From assembly GCF_947502065.1 (NCBI RefSeq), contig NZ_CANMYE010000007.1, positions 62,001 to 126,000 on the forward strand: a DNA stretch of 64,000 nt. Direction: 5' to 3'. Both the position numbers and the translations under genes were made by a program. Positions within the stretch are counted from its first letter, which is position 1. Every line of letters starts with the position of its first letter. The notes beneath the pieces are model-generated. The model was not told where the DNA came from and made no database searches. It saw only the letters and a list, made by a program, of their open reading frames with translations. Source of the DNA: an uncultured Pseudoteredinibacter sp. Lineage in GTDB: Bacteria; Pseudomonadota; Gammaproteobacteria; Pseudomonadales; Cellvibrionaceae. Positions 1-9,076 of the stretch are shown one piece after another.

Positions 1-1
1 T

Positions 2-286
2 CGTTATCAGTGGGCTTTACCTTTTCAAAAGAGGGTTCAGGCACTGGGTCAAACCGCTTTAAGCAATTACTTACTGCAGTCTTTAATTGGGACCACAATT
101 ATGTATGGTTATGGTTTCGGCATGTGGGGTGAGCTCGCTCGTTGGCAGTTGGTATTACTGATGTTTGCGATCTGGTCGCTACAACTTTACTTGACGCCGC
201 TATGGTTACGTTACTTCCGCCAAGGCCCAGTGGAATATATTTGGCGATGTTTAAGTTATTTATCTATTCCAGCTATACGTCGATAG
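2..286 (+). CDS. DUF418 family membrane protein, C-terminal fragment
   Basis: The reading frame is open from base 2 and ends at the TAG at 284-286, so only about the last 94 residues are present and the 5' part lies outside the window. The fragment reads GQTALSNYLLQSLIG, then a hydrophobic stretch, then WLRYFRQGPVEYIWR. This matches the conserved end of DUF418 (YeiB-type) multi-pass inner-membrane proteins, whose function is not established. The first Met in frame, at 101, is internal and is not the start. Confidence 0.8.
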   Translation, partial: RYQWALPFQKRVQALGQTALSNYLLQSLIGTTIMYGYGFGMWGELARWQLVLLMFAIWSLQLYLTPLWLRYFRQGPVEYIWRCLSYLSIPAIRR

Positions 287-378
287 CTGATGCTTCAAGC
301 TTGGCTGGTTCATTGTTCCAGCCAAGCTTGTATCGTTACCAAGATTGAAATTTGACTCGCTTGCTAGTTAATAACTAC

Positions 379-1212
379 TTAGTTAATAACGACGCGATGC
401 AAAATTCTTTCATGCCCTTCATAGCCACCATTGGCTTTGTGCAATACAGATCGGTTGTCCCACATAACTAACATACCGGCTTCCCACTCATGGCTGTACT
501 GAAACTCCGCTCGAGTTTGCCAGTTATACAAATCCTCCATGAGTTTCTGCTCTTCTTCTGGGCTAGTATCTTCGATTCCTACAATGTAGCCAAAGATAGT
601 ACCGAACACCCCTTCTTTACCGCTTTCTGGATGCTTACGAATTATGGGGTGAGTTTCCACATCATAGGCATCTTCGGAATAGAGGATCTTCATTCCGCGC
701 TTGGCATCTTTTTCTCGTTCACCATATAAACCATCTGGAGCATAAGCCAACTTGGCGGAATGCTGAGCGATTTTACCTTCCAAGCGCACGCGCAAATCAG
801 CTGGCATATCATCCAGCACCTTATGTAGGTTAATAAAATCCGTATTGCCACCAACCGGTGGAATTTTCAAACCGTACAAAATAGTGCCCGCTGGGGGCTC
901 GGCTCGAAAACTCCAATCGCTGTGCCAGGCATCTGCAAAAATGGGTGTTGTCTCATCGGCCGCCCTGCGCAGCTCCGCAACGTATTTACGGCCTTCAATT
1001 GGAGGGAAATAAGGGTCACCCGCAAAGCTACCAAAATATTGGCTAAAGCGTTCTAAATCGTCATCGCTTAGTTCTTGTTTGGGAAATACTAAGACATGAT
1101 GATCCAACCAAGCGGCCCTCAGTTGCTCGACTTGTTCTTGGCTCAATTCCTGGCTGAGATCCACCCCTTCCACGCTAGCACCGCAAGCGCCATTGGATTT
1201 AGTTATCTTCAT
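379..1212 (-). CDS. TauD/TfdA-family Fe(II)/2-oxoglutarate dioxygenase
   Basis: 277 residues, the usual TauD size. The iron triad is visible: WHSDW gives His97 and Asp99, and LHKANGG near the C-terminus gives His258. Arg269 and Arg273 in HERILHR are the likely 2-oxoglutarate carboxylate ligands. Family members hydroxylate taurine, sulfonates, aryloxyalkanoates or other small acids and release succinate and CO2. The sequence does not identify the substrate, and no sulfonate transporter is adjacent. It is transcribed divergently from an AraC regulator that starts about 140 bp away, which suggests that regulator controls it. The first residues, MKITKSNGACGASVEGVDL, are a normal TauD start. Confidence 0.85.
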   Translation of the reverse strand: MKITKSNGACGASVEGVDLSQELSQEQVEQLRAAWLDHHVLVFPKQELSDDDLERFSQYFGSFAGDPYFPPIEGRKYVAELRRAADETTPIFADAWHSDWSFRAEPPAGTILYGLKIPPVGGNTDFINLHKVLDDMPADLRVRLEGKIAQHSAKLAYAPDGLYGEREKDAKRGMKILYSEDAYDVETHPIIRKHPESGKEGVFGTIFGYIVGIEDTSPEEEQKLMEDLYNWQTRAEFQYSHEWEAGMLVMWDNRSVLHKANGGYEGHERILHRVVIN

Positions 1213-1355
1213 GCTTGTTTCCGTTTATTGTTATTAAGTGGACTCTATTGTTACGAATAACTTTCGATATGCCATTGACAGCTGATGTACAAAGTTGACA
1301 CTTTGCGACTAAACTATAGGCGCATTTAGTAAATTTGTGGCTTAAGGTTAAATCA

Positions 1356-2360
1356 GTGCGACATTCCCATATCAACAGTTTATGGATTAAAGGCATATTG
1401 GAGAGCTTCGAGCAACTTGGCTTGCCTATGGAACAGCTGCTCGATGGCTTATACCCAGAGAGCCGGCGACCTCAAGAGCAGTTGGGGGCTTTGGAATTAG
1501 GAGCCGCTCGCACCCTTTGGCACCGGGCTGAAAAACTTTCAGCTAAGCAGTGCTTGGGCGTACATATCGGAATGTTGCAAAACCTTAGGGCTAGCGGTGT
1601 GCTAATGCCGATTTGCCTGCATAGCCCTACCCCATTAAAAGCATTTGAGCATATCGCGAAATTTCAGGGTTTAATTAGTGATAACGGTGTTTATAGAATA
1701 AGAACGGATGCCCAGGCAGGCTTAATATACTGCGATTACATTCCTAGTGCTCATAGTACTTCTTCAAATAGGCAGCAGCTTCTCTCAATCCTCACCGGTA
1801 CGATAATGTTGCTAAGGGCTATCAGCCCAGAAGATCCGCTTGTGGCTATCAAAGTGCAAAAGGATCTGGCTTTAGAGGAAATAGCTGAGTTGTTGAAGCT
1901 CAGCGTGCAACCAGCTGGAGAGTACTCCTGTCTCATCTTAAGCTCGGAAAAAATGAATCGAGCCATTGAAGGGAGAGACGAACACCTCTATGAAATCAAC
2001 TTGGCTTATGCTGAAGGAATGGTAAGGGCAAAATTAGAAAGCCAGTCAATTAAAGAACAGGTAAAGCTGTTGATTGAGAAAGAAGTGCCCGCAGAAGTTA
2101 GCCTAGAGCAGGTGGCTGAGAGGCTGGGGGTAAACAAACGAGTTCTACAGCGCTCCTTAGCTGAGCAAGGAAGCTGTTTTCGAAAATTAAAAGAGAGCCT
2201 ACTAAAGGAAAAGGCGCTCGATTTACTCATTAATAAAAGACTTGAAATATCACTTATATCCCAAGAGCTGGGGTACTCAGAAGTTAGTGCATTTCAGCGC
2301 GCGTTTAAGTCGTGGTTTGATTCCAGCCCGAGACAGTTTCGTGATAGAGCGGTGGTTTAA
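1356..2360 (+). CDS. AraC-family regulator with N-terminal arabinose-binding-type domain
   Basis: About 334 residues from a GTG at 1356, preceded by TAAGG about 8 nt upstream; a TTG at 1335 in the same frame lacks such a site. The N-terminal ~200 residues resemble the ligand-binding domain of the OruR/ArgR/VirS-type AraC subgroup. The C-terminal ~100 residues carry two helix-turn-helices, VSLEQVAERLGVNKRVLQRSL and ISLISQELGYSEVSAFQRAFK, ending in the typical FDSSPRQFR. It probably regulates the divergent TauD-like dioxygenase gene through the 1213-1355 intergenic region. The inducer is unknown. Confidence 0.85.
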   Translation: MRHSHINSLWIKGILESFEQLGLPMEQLLDGLYPESRRPQEQLGALELGAARTLWHRAEKLSAKQCLGVHIGMLQNLRASGVLMPICLHSPTPLKAFEHIAKFQGLISDNGVYRIRTDAQAGLIYCDYIPSAHSTSSNRQQLLSILTGTIMLLRAISPEDPLVAIKVQKDLALEEIAELLKLSVQPAGEYSCLILSSEKMNRAIEGRDEHLYEINLAYAEGMVRAKLESQSIKEQVKLLIEKEVPAEVSLEQVAERLGVNKRVLQRSLAEQGSCFRKLKESLLKEKALDLLINKRLEISLISQELGYSEVSAFQRAFKSWFDSSPRQFRDRAVV

Positions 2361-2422
2361 CTTGTTATCACTTCAAGTATAAATTTTAATAACAATATAC
2401 CTGAAGTGATGATGATTTGTGG

Positions 2423-2806
2423 CTATACGACTAAAATGCCATCAGCTTCTATCAATGAGTCTTTTGGTAGCTGGCTAATGCCTATAGCCGCGCGTGCTGG
2501 ATACGGCTGTTCAAAATACTGCGCCATCACTTCGTTTACGATTGGGAAGTTACCCAAGTCTGTAAGGTAGATATTTAGCTTAACAATTTGCTGGATGCTA
2601 CCGCCAGAGGCTTCGCAAACTGCGGATAAATTTTTAAAAACCTGGTGCGCTTGGGCTTCAAAATCACCTTCTACCAGGGTCATAGTTTCTGGGATCAAAG
2701 GGATTTGGCCTGATAGGTAAACGGTATTGTTAACCTTTACGGCTTGTGAGTATGTGCCGATTGCTGAAGGCGCGTTACTGGTTTCTACAATAGAACGATT
2801 TGGCAT
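2423..2806 (-). CDS. ridA: RidA family imine/enamine deaminase
   Basis: 127 residues starting at the ATG at 2806 (MPNRSIVETSNAP), with GAGAAAG just upstream; a TTG 12 nt earlier is less likely. The family signature APSAIGTYSQAV is at the N-terminus. YPARAAIG contains the conserved active-site arginine, and the end (SLIEADGILVV) is typical. RidA hydrolyses reactive 2-aminoacrylate and related enamines produced by PLP enzymes, protecting other PLP enzymes. It lies just downstream of spoT in the same direction, the order known from pseudomonads, so co-transcription is likely. Confidence 0.93.
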   Translation of the reverse strand: MPNRSIVETSNAPSAIGTYSQAVKVNNTVYLSGQIPLIPETMTLVEGDFEAQAHQVFKNLSAVCEASGGSIQQIVKLNIYLTDLGNFPIVNEVMAQYFEQPYPARAAIGISQLPKDSLIEADGILVV

Positions 2807-2833
2807 GGTCTTTCTCAAATAGTCATTAGCTTG

Positions 2834-4942
2834 TTAATTTTTGCTGCGAGTCAGCTTGATTACCGAGTGCATATTGCGCACCCGGCGAATAACGTTGGCG
2901 AGGTGAACACGATTTTGCACACCGATACAGAGCTCAATCACGCTGTTGTGGGCATCGCGCTCATCCACATTGATGCGCTCGATATGGGCGCCAGCTTCAG
3001 CCATGCGGTTGGCGAGACTGGCAATAATTCCGCGCTGAGATTCTACTTCTACTTTAATATCAACTAAGAACTCGCCGCTGACATTTGGTGCCCAGTTTAC
3101 CAAACTGATTTTTTCTGGAGAGTGACGCAGTTCTGCAATATTGTTACAGTCTTCCACGTGTACCACCAAGCCTTTGCCGGCACTTAGGTGGCCGATAATT
3201 GGATCGCCGGGGATCGGTCGGCAGCAGCGGGCGAAGCTAATGAGCATGCCTTCGTCGCTATCGATCATTAGCGGCGAGTGGATGTTAGTGGCTTTATTGT
3301 CCTCGGCATCTTGCTGCAGAATATTGGCGACAGCATTCGCTAAGCGATTACCAAGGCCGATATCTTCAAGCAGTGCCTCCATATTATTCATATGGGTTTC
3401 GTCTAGCAGCAATTTAATCTGATCTTCAGTAAGCTCGTCTAGTCTGGTATTAATATTTGCTAGGGCGCGGCCTAGTAAACGCTCACCTAATTCGATAGAT
3501 TCATGGTGTCGCTGATTCTTTAAGAAGTGGCGAATGGAGCTGCGAGCCTTGCCTGAAGTGGTGAAGTTTAGCCACGCAGGGTTGGGTTGTGCACCAGCGG
3601 CAGTAATAATTTTAACTTTTTCGCCACTTTTTAATGGCTGTGATAAAGGCGCAAGGCGATCATTAATTCGGCAGGCGACACAGCGATGTCCTACTCCAGT
3701 GTGTACCGAGTAAGCAAAGTCTACGGCTGTTGCCCCGGACGGCAAGCTAATAATTTTGCCTTTGGGGGTAAATACATAAACTTCATCAGGAAAGAGGTCG
3801 ATCTTAACGTTTTCGATAAATTCTAATGAGTTGCCGGCTTGCTGTTGAATTTCGAGCAGACCTTGAACCCATTGTCTTGCCCTAGCTTGGTTGCTAACTG
3901 GGCTATCTTCGTCCGCCTTGTAGAGCCAGTGCGCAGCAATGCCCGTATTGGCCAGCTCATCCATTTCTTTGGTGCGAATTTGCACTTCAATGGGCACACC
4001 GTGCATACCGACCAATACGGTGTGCAGCGATTGATAGCCATTAGCCTTGGGGATGGCGATATAGTCTTTAAATTCGCTAATTACCGGCTTATAAAGATTA
4101 TGCATTACCCCTAACACGCGGTAACAAGTGTCTACATCTTCAACAATAATGCGAAAGGCATAGACATCCATAATTTCGCGGAAGGATTTCTTCTTGGCGC
4201 GCATCTTTTGATAGATGCTGTAGAGGTGCTTTTCGCGGCCGAGCACTAATGAGGCGATATCTTCTTTTTCAAGGCGCGTCTCAATCGCGCTTTGGATATT
4301 CTCGACCAGCTCTTTGCGATTGCCTCTGGCTTCTTGCAGTGCGGCTTGTAATCGTCGAGCGCGCAGCGGATACATGGCTGAAAAGCCGCGATTTTCAAAC
4401 TCGATACGCATATCGTTCATGCCGAGGCGATGAGCAATAGGGGCGTAGATATCTAGGGTTTCGGTGGCGATGCGTCGCATCTTTTCTGAAGCCAGCGCTC
4501 CTAAGGTGCGCATATTATGTAAGCGATCGGCCAGCTTTACTAATATCACGCGGATATCGTTGGCCATGGCCAAGGCCATTTTTTGGAAGTTCTCGGCCTG
4601 CTTCTCTTCGCGCGAGCCAAACTCGATTTGAGTTAGCTTACTCACCCCATCGACCAGCTCGGCGACGGTATCGCCGAATTGATTGGCCAATGCCTTTTTA
4701 GGGATGCCGGTGTCTTCGATAACGTCGTGGAGCATGGCGGCCATCAGGCTTTGATGATCCATATGCATCGAGCTTAAAATCGCTGCGACTGCCAGCGGAT
4801 GAGTTACATAAGGCTCACCACTACGACGGGTTTGCCCGTCGTGGGCCTGCTCGGCATAGTAGTACGCGCGTCGGACTAGATTGATCTGCTCTGGATCAAG
4901 ATATGATGAGAGTCGATTGCTGAGGGACTCAATGGTTTGCAA
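2834..4942 (-). CDS. spoT: Bifunctional (p)ppGpp synthetase/hydrolase SpoT
   Basis: 702 residues, the normal RelA/SpoT length. The N-terminal hydrolase domain is intact: His34, THP at about 47-49 and the HD pair at 72-73 in LLHDVIEDT-type context, so ppGpp hydrolysis should be active, unlike RelA. The synthetase domain follows (about 230-350) with FKDYIAIPKANGYQSLHT. A TGS domain (about 390-450, VYVFTPKGKIISLPSGATAVD) and a C-terminal ACT domain (about 625-700) complete the Rel architecture. The gene sits between rpoZ and ridA. A strong hairpin separates it from rpoZ (see terminator at 5003-5044), so spoT may have its own promoter or depend on read-through. Confidence 0.97.
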   Translation of the reverse strand: MQTIESLSNRLSSYLDPEQINLVRRAYYYAEQAHDGQTRRSGEPYVTHPLAVAAILSSMHMDHQSLMAAMLHDVIEDTGIPKKALANQFGDTVAELVDGVSKLTQIEFGSREEKQAENFQKMALAMANDIRVILVKLADRLHNMRTLGALASEKMRRIATETLDIYAPIAHRLGMNDMRIEFENRGFSAMYPLRARRLQAALQEARGNRKELVENIQSAIETRLEKEDIASLVLGREKHLYSIYQKMRAKKKSFREIMDVYAFRIIVEDVDTCYRVLGVMHNLYKPVISEFKDYIAIPKANGYQSLHTVLVGMHGVPIEVQIRTKEMDELANTGIAAHWLYKADEDSPVSNQARARQWVQGLLEIQQQAGNSLEFIENVKIDLFPDEVYVFTPKGKIISLPSGATAVDFAYSVHTGVGHRCVACRINDRLAPLSQPLKSGEKVKIITAAGAQPNPAWLNFTTSGKARSSIRHFLKNQRHHESIELGERLLGRALANINTRLDELTEDQIKLLLDETHMNNMEALLEDIGLGNRLANAVANILQQDAEDNKATNIHSPLMIDSDEGMLISFARCCRPIPGDPIIGHLSAGKGLVVHVEDCNNIAELRHSPEKISLVNWAPNVSGEFLVDIKVEVESQRGIIASLANRMAEAGAHIERINVDERDAHNSVIELCIGVQNRVHLANVIRRVRNMHSVIKLTRSKN

Positions 4943-5002
4943 ATTAGGCTCCAGTAACTCAAGAACCCCGTAGATAGATCACATCACACGGCGGCCAGAA
5001 AA

Positions 5003-5044
5003 CAAAAAAGCTAGGGCGTTAGCCTTCGCTAACGTGCCTAGCTT
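5003..5044 (-). terminator. Rho-independent terminator or attenuator between rpoZ and spoT
   Basis: On the minus strand AAAGCTAGG..CGTTAGC pairs with GCTAACG..CCTAGCTTT around a short GAAG loop and is followed by a run of T. The stem is nearly perfect, with one small internal asymmetry. It lies 60 bases after the rpoZ stop and about 60 bases before the spoT start, so it should end or attenuate the gmk-rpoZ transcript. Confidence 0.75.
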
Positions 5045-5106
5045 TAAAAATAACACATTCTGTGGCTATTAACAGCCGGAGGTCAGTGCCAAATTACGCT
5101 TTTGTT

Positions 5107-5367
5107 TTACAGCTCAATGCCTGGCTCTTGCATAGGCATGATTGGCATTTCATCTTGCTCATCTTCTTCAACATCAAACATGGCAGGATCGATTAAGCCT
5201 TCTTCGATTTCGCGCAAGGCGATTACGGTAGGCTTGTCGTTTTCTTCTGGAACCATAGGCTCTTTGCCCTGCACAGCGATTTGACGCGCGCGCTTGCTGC
5301 CAACAATTACCAGTTCAAAACGGTTATCAACGTGGTTGAGGCAATCTTCAACGGTGATACGGGCCAT
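5107..5367 (-). CDS. rpoZ: RNA polymerase omega subunit
   Basis: 86 residues. The N-terminus MARITVEDCLNHVDNRFELV and the block VIVGSKRARQIAVQGKEP are diagnostic of omega, which helps assemble and stabilise the beta' subunit and forms part of the ppGpp site. The C-terminal ~25 residues are acidic (VEEDEQDE), as in many gammaproteobacteria. It is downstream of gmk on the same strand with a 184-bp spacer. Confidence 0.97.
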   Translation of the reverse strand: MARITVEDCLNHVDNRFELVIVGSKRARQIAVQGKEPMVPEENDKPTVIALREIEEGLIDPAMFDVEEDEQDEMPIMPMQEPGIEL

Positions 5368-5444
5368 TAGTCTTTCCTATTCAAATTTGCCCAACGATTG
5401 GGCCTTTAGCAAAAATCATCTACCGCTGAGTTATAGCCTGAATG

Positions 5445-5465
5445 AGGTATTTTTGCAAAATACCT
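5445..5465. repeat. Perfect 9-bp inverted repeat in the gmk-rpoZ spacer
   Basis: AGGTATTTT and AAAATACCT flank a 3-nt centre. It is about 80 bp upstream of the rpoZ start. It could be an operator or an mRNA hairpin; nothing identifies a binding protein. Confidence 0.45.
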
Positions 5466-5519
5466 AGCTAAGTTTGAGCCATAGATATAAAAAAGGGGCG
5501 CTAGTGTACGCATTTTGAT

Positions 5520-5542
5520 CAGGCCAGGCAAGAGCTGGCCTG
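5520..5542 (-). terminator. Hairpin just after gmk
   Basis: CAGGCCAG and CTGGCCTG form an 8-bp stem 10 bases beyond the gmk stop. The following bases (ATCAAAATG on the minus strand) are not a good U-tract, so termination would be weak. Confidence 0.4.
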
Positions 5543-5551
5543 TATTTGCGC

Positions 5552-6169
5552 TTATTTTAGTAATTCTTGCAGTAGCTCTTTATGACGATGCTGCTGTTTT
5601 GCCTGGCGTAGTCTTTGTCCGCGCAAAATAGCCTTAAACTCGATCAAAGCTTGATCAAAATCGTCATTAATGACCACAAAATCCGCTTCTACATAGTGGC
5701 TCATTTCGCTAACAGCTTCGGCCATGCGACCATCAATAATGCTGTCGTCGTCTTGTCCGCGGCCGGTTAAGCGTTGGCGCAGCGCTTTCTGGCTTGGTGG
5801 CAAGATAAAGATGCCCAGTGTGTCAGGCATTAAGCGCTTTACTTGCTGGGCACCCTGCCAGTCGATTTCTAAGATTACATCACCGCCTTTGGCTAAGGTC
5901 TTTTCCACCCAAGCCTGTGAGGTGCCGTAATAGTTACCGAATACTTCGGCGTGCTCCAAAAAGGCACTTTCGCCTAACATCGATTGAAAATCGTCTTGGC
6001 TAACAAAGTGGTAGTTGACGCCATTTTCCTCGCCTGGGCGCATTGCTCGTGTGGTGTGGGAAATGGACACCTGAACATCAGCCAAGGAATCAATTAAGGC
6101 CTTTACTAGGCTAGTCTTGCCAGCACCTGAAGGGGCGGAAACGGTATATAGAGTGCCGCTCTTGCTCAT
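5552..6169 (-). CDS. gmk: Guanylate kinase
   Basis: 205 residues, normal length. The P-loop APSGAGKTS is at residues 12-20. The GMP-binding block follows (VSISHTTRAMRPGEENGVNYHFVS), with EHAEVFGNYYGT later. It phosphorylates GMP to GDP with ATP, feeding GTP and the (p)ppGpp made by the neighbouring spoT product. First gene of the gmk-rpoZ-spoT-ridA block, divergent from the YpfJ-type peptidase gene. Confidence 0.97.
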   Translation of the reverse strand: MSKSGTLYTVSAPSGAGKTSLVKALIDSLADVQVSISHTTRAMRPGEENGVNYHFVSQDDFQSMLGESAFLEHAEVFGNYYGTSQAWVEKTLAKGGDVILEIDWQGAQQVKRLMPDTLGIFILPPSQKALRQRLTGRGQDDDSIIDGRMAEAVSEMSHYVEADFVVINDDFDQALIEFKAILRGQRLRQAKQQHRHKELLQELLK

Positions 6170-6296
6170 GTAAAATCTCGTACTATTAAGCGTGGGTAAG
6201 GTTTTATAAGGTATATTGCTATTTTAACCTAAGCCTTAGAGCCTTGCTTGCTTTGTTGAGGGCTTAGCAGCCAATTAGAGATATTGAGGGTAGCTC

Positions 6297-7193
6297 ATGA
6301 AATGGCGAGACAGTCGTCGCAGCGATAATGTTGATGATCAGCGTAATAATTCACCATCACAGTTTGGTGGCGGTGGCTCGATAGCGAACTTCTTGCCCAT
6401 TATTCGCATGCTGATCGGCACTAAGGTGGGCCGAATAGTCTTGGCTGTTGGCGCGATTGCTTATTTCCTGGGCTTTAATCCATTGAGCTTATTGCAGCCG
6501 GGTCAACAAGGCTTTAGTCAGGCTAAGGTACAAAACAGCCCGGAAGATAATTTGCGGGCTGACTTTGTAACCGCAGTGCTCGGGCAGACCGAAGATGTTT
6601 GGGGGGCAATATTCCAGAAGAGCTTTGGCAAAGCCTACCCGCAACCGCGCCTAGTATTGTTTCGTAATGGTGTGCGTAGCGCCTGCGGCCAAGCCTCTTC
6701 GGCGATGGGGCCCTTTTACTGCCCAGCTGATAATAAAGTGTATTTAGATTTGGGCTTCTTTGACGAGTTGGCTCGTCGCCATGGCGCCCCAGGCGATTTT
6801 GCCCAAGCTTATGTTATCGCCCATGAAGTAGGTCATCATTTGCAAAATGTATTTGGTGTTCTTGATAAAACTCATCAAGCTAAACGCCGTCTCAGCAAAA
6901 CAGAAGGCAATGCCCTGCAAGTTCGGGTAGAGCTGCAAGCTGATTGCTATGCTGGTGTCTGGGCTCATCATGCTCAAAAGCAACAGCAGATCTTAGAAGC
7001 CGGTGATGTAGAAGAAGCTCTGCAAGCGGCCAGTGCGATAGGTGATGATACCTTGCAAAAACAAGCTCAGGGTTATGTAGTGCCCGATGCCTTTACCCAT
7101 GGGTCAGCCGAGCAGAGAATTCGTTGGTTTAAAAATGGCTTGCAGCAAGGTAGCTTACAGAGTTGCGATACTTTTAAAGCGGCGAAATTGTAG
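6297..7193 (+). CDS. ypfJ: YpfJ-type neutral zinc metallopeptidase
   Basis: 298 residues. The N-terminal MKWRDSRRSDNVDDQR is typical of the YpfJ/KPN_00555 family. One membrane segment lies at about 45-65 (GRIVLAVGAIAYFLGFNPLSLL). The zinc site HEVGHH occupies 176-181, and a later acidic block with ELQADCYAGVWA supplies the third ligand and the family's characteristic cysteine. It is probably anchored in the inner membrane with the peptidase domain in the periplasm. The physiological substrate is not established for the family. Divergent from gmk. Confidence 0.9.
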   Translation: MKWRDSRRSDNVDDQRNNSPSQFGGGGSIANFLPIIRMLIGTKVGRIVLAVGAIAYFLGFNPLSLLQPGQQGFSQAKVQNSPEDNLRADFVTAVLGQTEDVWGAIFQKSFGKAYPQPRLVLFRNGVRSACGQASSAMGPFYCPADNKVYLDLGFFDELARRHGAPGDFAQAYVIAHEVGHHLQNVFGVLDKTHQAKRRLSKTEGNALQVRVELQADCYAGVWAHHAQKQQQILEAGDVEEALQAASAIGDDTLQKQAQGYVVPDAFTHGSAEQRIRWFKNGLQQGSLQSCDTFKAAKL

Positions 7194-7203
7194 TCTTTTT
7201 CTT

Positions 7204-7230
7204 GGGCCAGAACCAAAAAGGTTCTGACCC
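7204..7230. terminator. Hairpin between convergent ypfJ-like and phoH-like genes
   Basis: GGGCCAGAACC and GGTTCTGACCC (one mismatch) flank AAAAA. It lies between two convergent genes, so it may serve as a terminator. The GGTTCTGACCC half resembles the GGGGTCTGACCCC palindromes near 54-55 kb and at 27.7 kb and may be a decayed relative. Confidence 0.45.
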
Positions 7231-7244
7231 GTTTGTTGTGTAAT

Positions 7245-8651
7245 TTACAGATGTGATTCAGCGTATTCAGCCAGGATCGATCGAGGTACGCCTTGTAGTT
7301 GAATATTCCCGCCTTGTTGAAAACCTTTAAAACGCTCACTCAAATACGTTAAGCCTGAACTGGTAGCGTTGAGGTAGGGTGTGTCTATTTGGGCAAGATT
7401 TCCCAGACAAATCACTTTCGAGCCCGCCCCTGCCCTGGTAATAATGGTTTTAATTTGATGAGGGGTTAAATTTTGGCATTCATCAATTAAGATTAAGCTG
7501 TGTTGAAAGCTTCGGCCGCGAATATAGTTCAGAGATTTAAAATGCAAAGGCACTTTGTTAAGTACATAATCAACACTGCCGGAGCAGTCTTCGTCGTCAC
7601 AGTGCAAGGCTTCTAAGTTATCAGTAATCGCTCCCAGCCAGGGTTCCATTTTTTCAGCTTCAGTTCCGGGTAGAAAGCCGATGTCTTCGTCTAGGCCTTG
7701 GGTCGAGCGAGTGGCGATAATTCTGCGATAGTATTTATTGGCGACAGTCATTTCTATTGCAGCAGCCAAGGCCAAAATAGTTTTTCCGGAACCCGCTGAA
7801 CCCGTTAGGTTAACAATATGTACATCAGGATCGAGCAATAAATTTAATGCGCAGGCCTGGTAGATATCCCTAGGCTTTAGGCCCCAGGCTTCAGTTTCCA
7901 ATAAATGATGTCGGTCCAGGTGCAATAATTGAACTTCTTCTTCACTTACTTCAAGAACCCTACCAACGAAGCCTTGCTCATCTAAGATAAATTGATTGGG
8001 AGTGCACTCCTGCAAAATATGACATCGATTTAGATGGTGAATGGTTCGACCTAATTCTTGAAATGTATCGACTTGTTGAATTTGATCCCAGAAGCTGCCA
8101 GAGAATTCCAAAAAGCCTTTGTTCAGCTTTTCAATATCAGTAACAAGTTGGTCGTTATGGTAGTCCTCAGCTTCAATGCCACAACCTTTAGCTTTTAAAC
8201 GCATATTAATATCTTTGCTGATGAGCACTATATGCTCATCGGGGCTCTGGCGTTGTAAAAAATAGATATCATTGAGTATTTTATTATCGTTTAAGTGAGT
8301 AGGTAATGTGCTGACTCCCTCCGGGGTCTGTTGCATGATTATGGACAGGCTGCCTAGCGCTGGACTTTTTTCTCCGCGCTTGATGGGCACGCCGGCTTCG
8401 ATTTCGTCTAAATCGGCACGGCCTAAAATTTTGTCCAGCTCTCGAATGGCCTGCCTGCAATCAGCAGCGACAGCGTTGCGACCGCTTTTTAAAGAGTCCA
8501 GCTCTTCAAGCACGGTCATGGGGATGGATATTTTATGTTCTTCAAAGTTCAGTAGCGCAGTTGGATCGTGAATCAAAACATTTGTATCTAATACATAGCG
8601 AGTGTTTTTTGTTTCTTGTGTGTTCCCAATGGTCAACAGCGATTCACCCAT
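7245..8651 (-). CDS. PIN-domain PhoH-family ATPase (PhoH2/YlaK type)
   Basis: 468 codons from the ATG at 8651, which is preceded by AAAAAGGGA. The frame extends upstream to 8723 but that part has no family similarity. An N-terminal PIN domain begins YVLDTNVLIHDPTALL, with further acidic residues (DNKILNDIYFL). The C-terminal PhoH ATPase has Walker A GSAGSGKT near residue 285 and Walker B LILIDECQN. PIN-PhoH proteins are thought to act as RNA-unwinding and RNA-cleaving enzymes, but the role in this organism is unknown. No neighbour forms an obvious operon with it. Confidence 0.9.
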   Translation of the reverse strand: MGESLLTIGNTQETKNTRYVLDTNVLIHDPTALLNFEEHKISIPMTVLEELDSLKSGRNAVAADCRQAIRELDKILGRADLDEIEAGVPIKRGEKSPALGSLSIIMQQTPEGVSTLPTHLNDNKILNDIYFLQRQSPDEHIVLISKDINMRLKAKGCGIEAEDYHNDQLVTDIEKLNKGFLEFSGSFWDQIQQVDTFQELGRTIHHLNRCHILQECTPNQFILDEQGFVGRVLEVSEEEVQLLHLDRHHLLETEAWGLKPRDIYQACALNLLLDPDVHIVNLTGSAGSGKTILALAAAIEMTVANKYYRRIIATRSTQGLDEDIGFLPGTEAEKMEPWLGAITDNLEALHCDDEDCSGSVDYVLNKVPLHFKSLNYIRGRSFQHSLILIDECQNLTPHQIKTIITRAGAGSKVICLGNLAQIDTPYLNATSSGLTYLSERFKGFQQGGNIQLQGVPRSILAEYAESHL

Positions 8652-9076
8652 ATGTAATCCCTTTTTTGGTGGAATGGGAATGACTGAGCTAATTCGGCAG
8701 TTTAGCTTGCTTAGCAAAGCCACCTTTGATTTTTATAACAGTATTGGATGATTAAAACTAGGGCTTAATGATGATGTTTTTTTTAAGTTTTGGAAGATAG
8801 GGGTAGAGAAGGAGTGCCTCGGGAACCCACAATATTTCCATCTTTGAATGTCTTTGGCAAGGGCTTTGCGAGACAAATTTCCGATTATGTTTTGAGCTTT
8901 AAAATATCGTAGATAAATCAGACGTTTAGAAATCAGGTTTTAGTGTCTGTAGAAAAACTTAGATAAAAATATAGCGAAGATATTAAGGTATTAGGCAGCA
9001 CTTACTGGCATAGAAGTTTATTGAGCAAATAGTTAAGCTGACAGGCGGCTCAGTACGAAGGCCGCCTGAACGTGAC
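8652..9076. other. 425-bp intergenic region
   Basis: AT-rich spacer between the phoH-like start and the end of the PAS gene. Both genes are on the minus strand. It must hold the phoH promoter, but I cannot pick one with confidence. A hairpin at its right edge (CAGGCGGC at 9042-9049 with GCCGCCTG at 9061-9068) lies just past the PAS-gene stop without a clear T-tract. No convincing ORF or known RNA was found. Confidence 0.5.

Noticed and set aside
379..1212. Plus-strand ORF of 79 codons inside the TauD gene
   Set aside because: Antisense shadow of a strongly supported dioxygenase with all its active-site residues in place.
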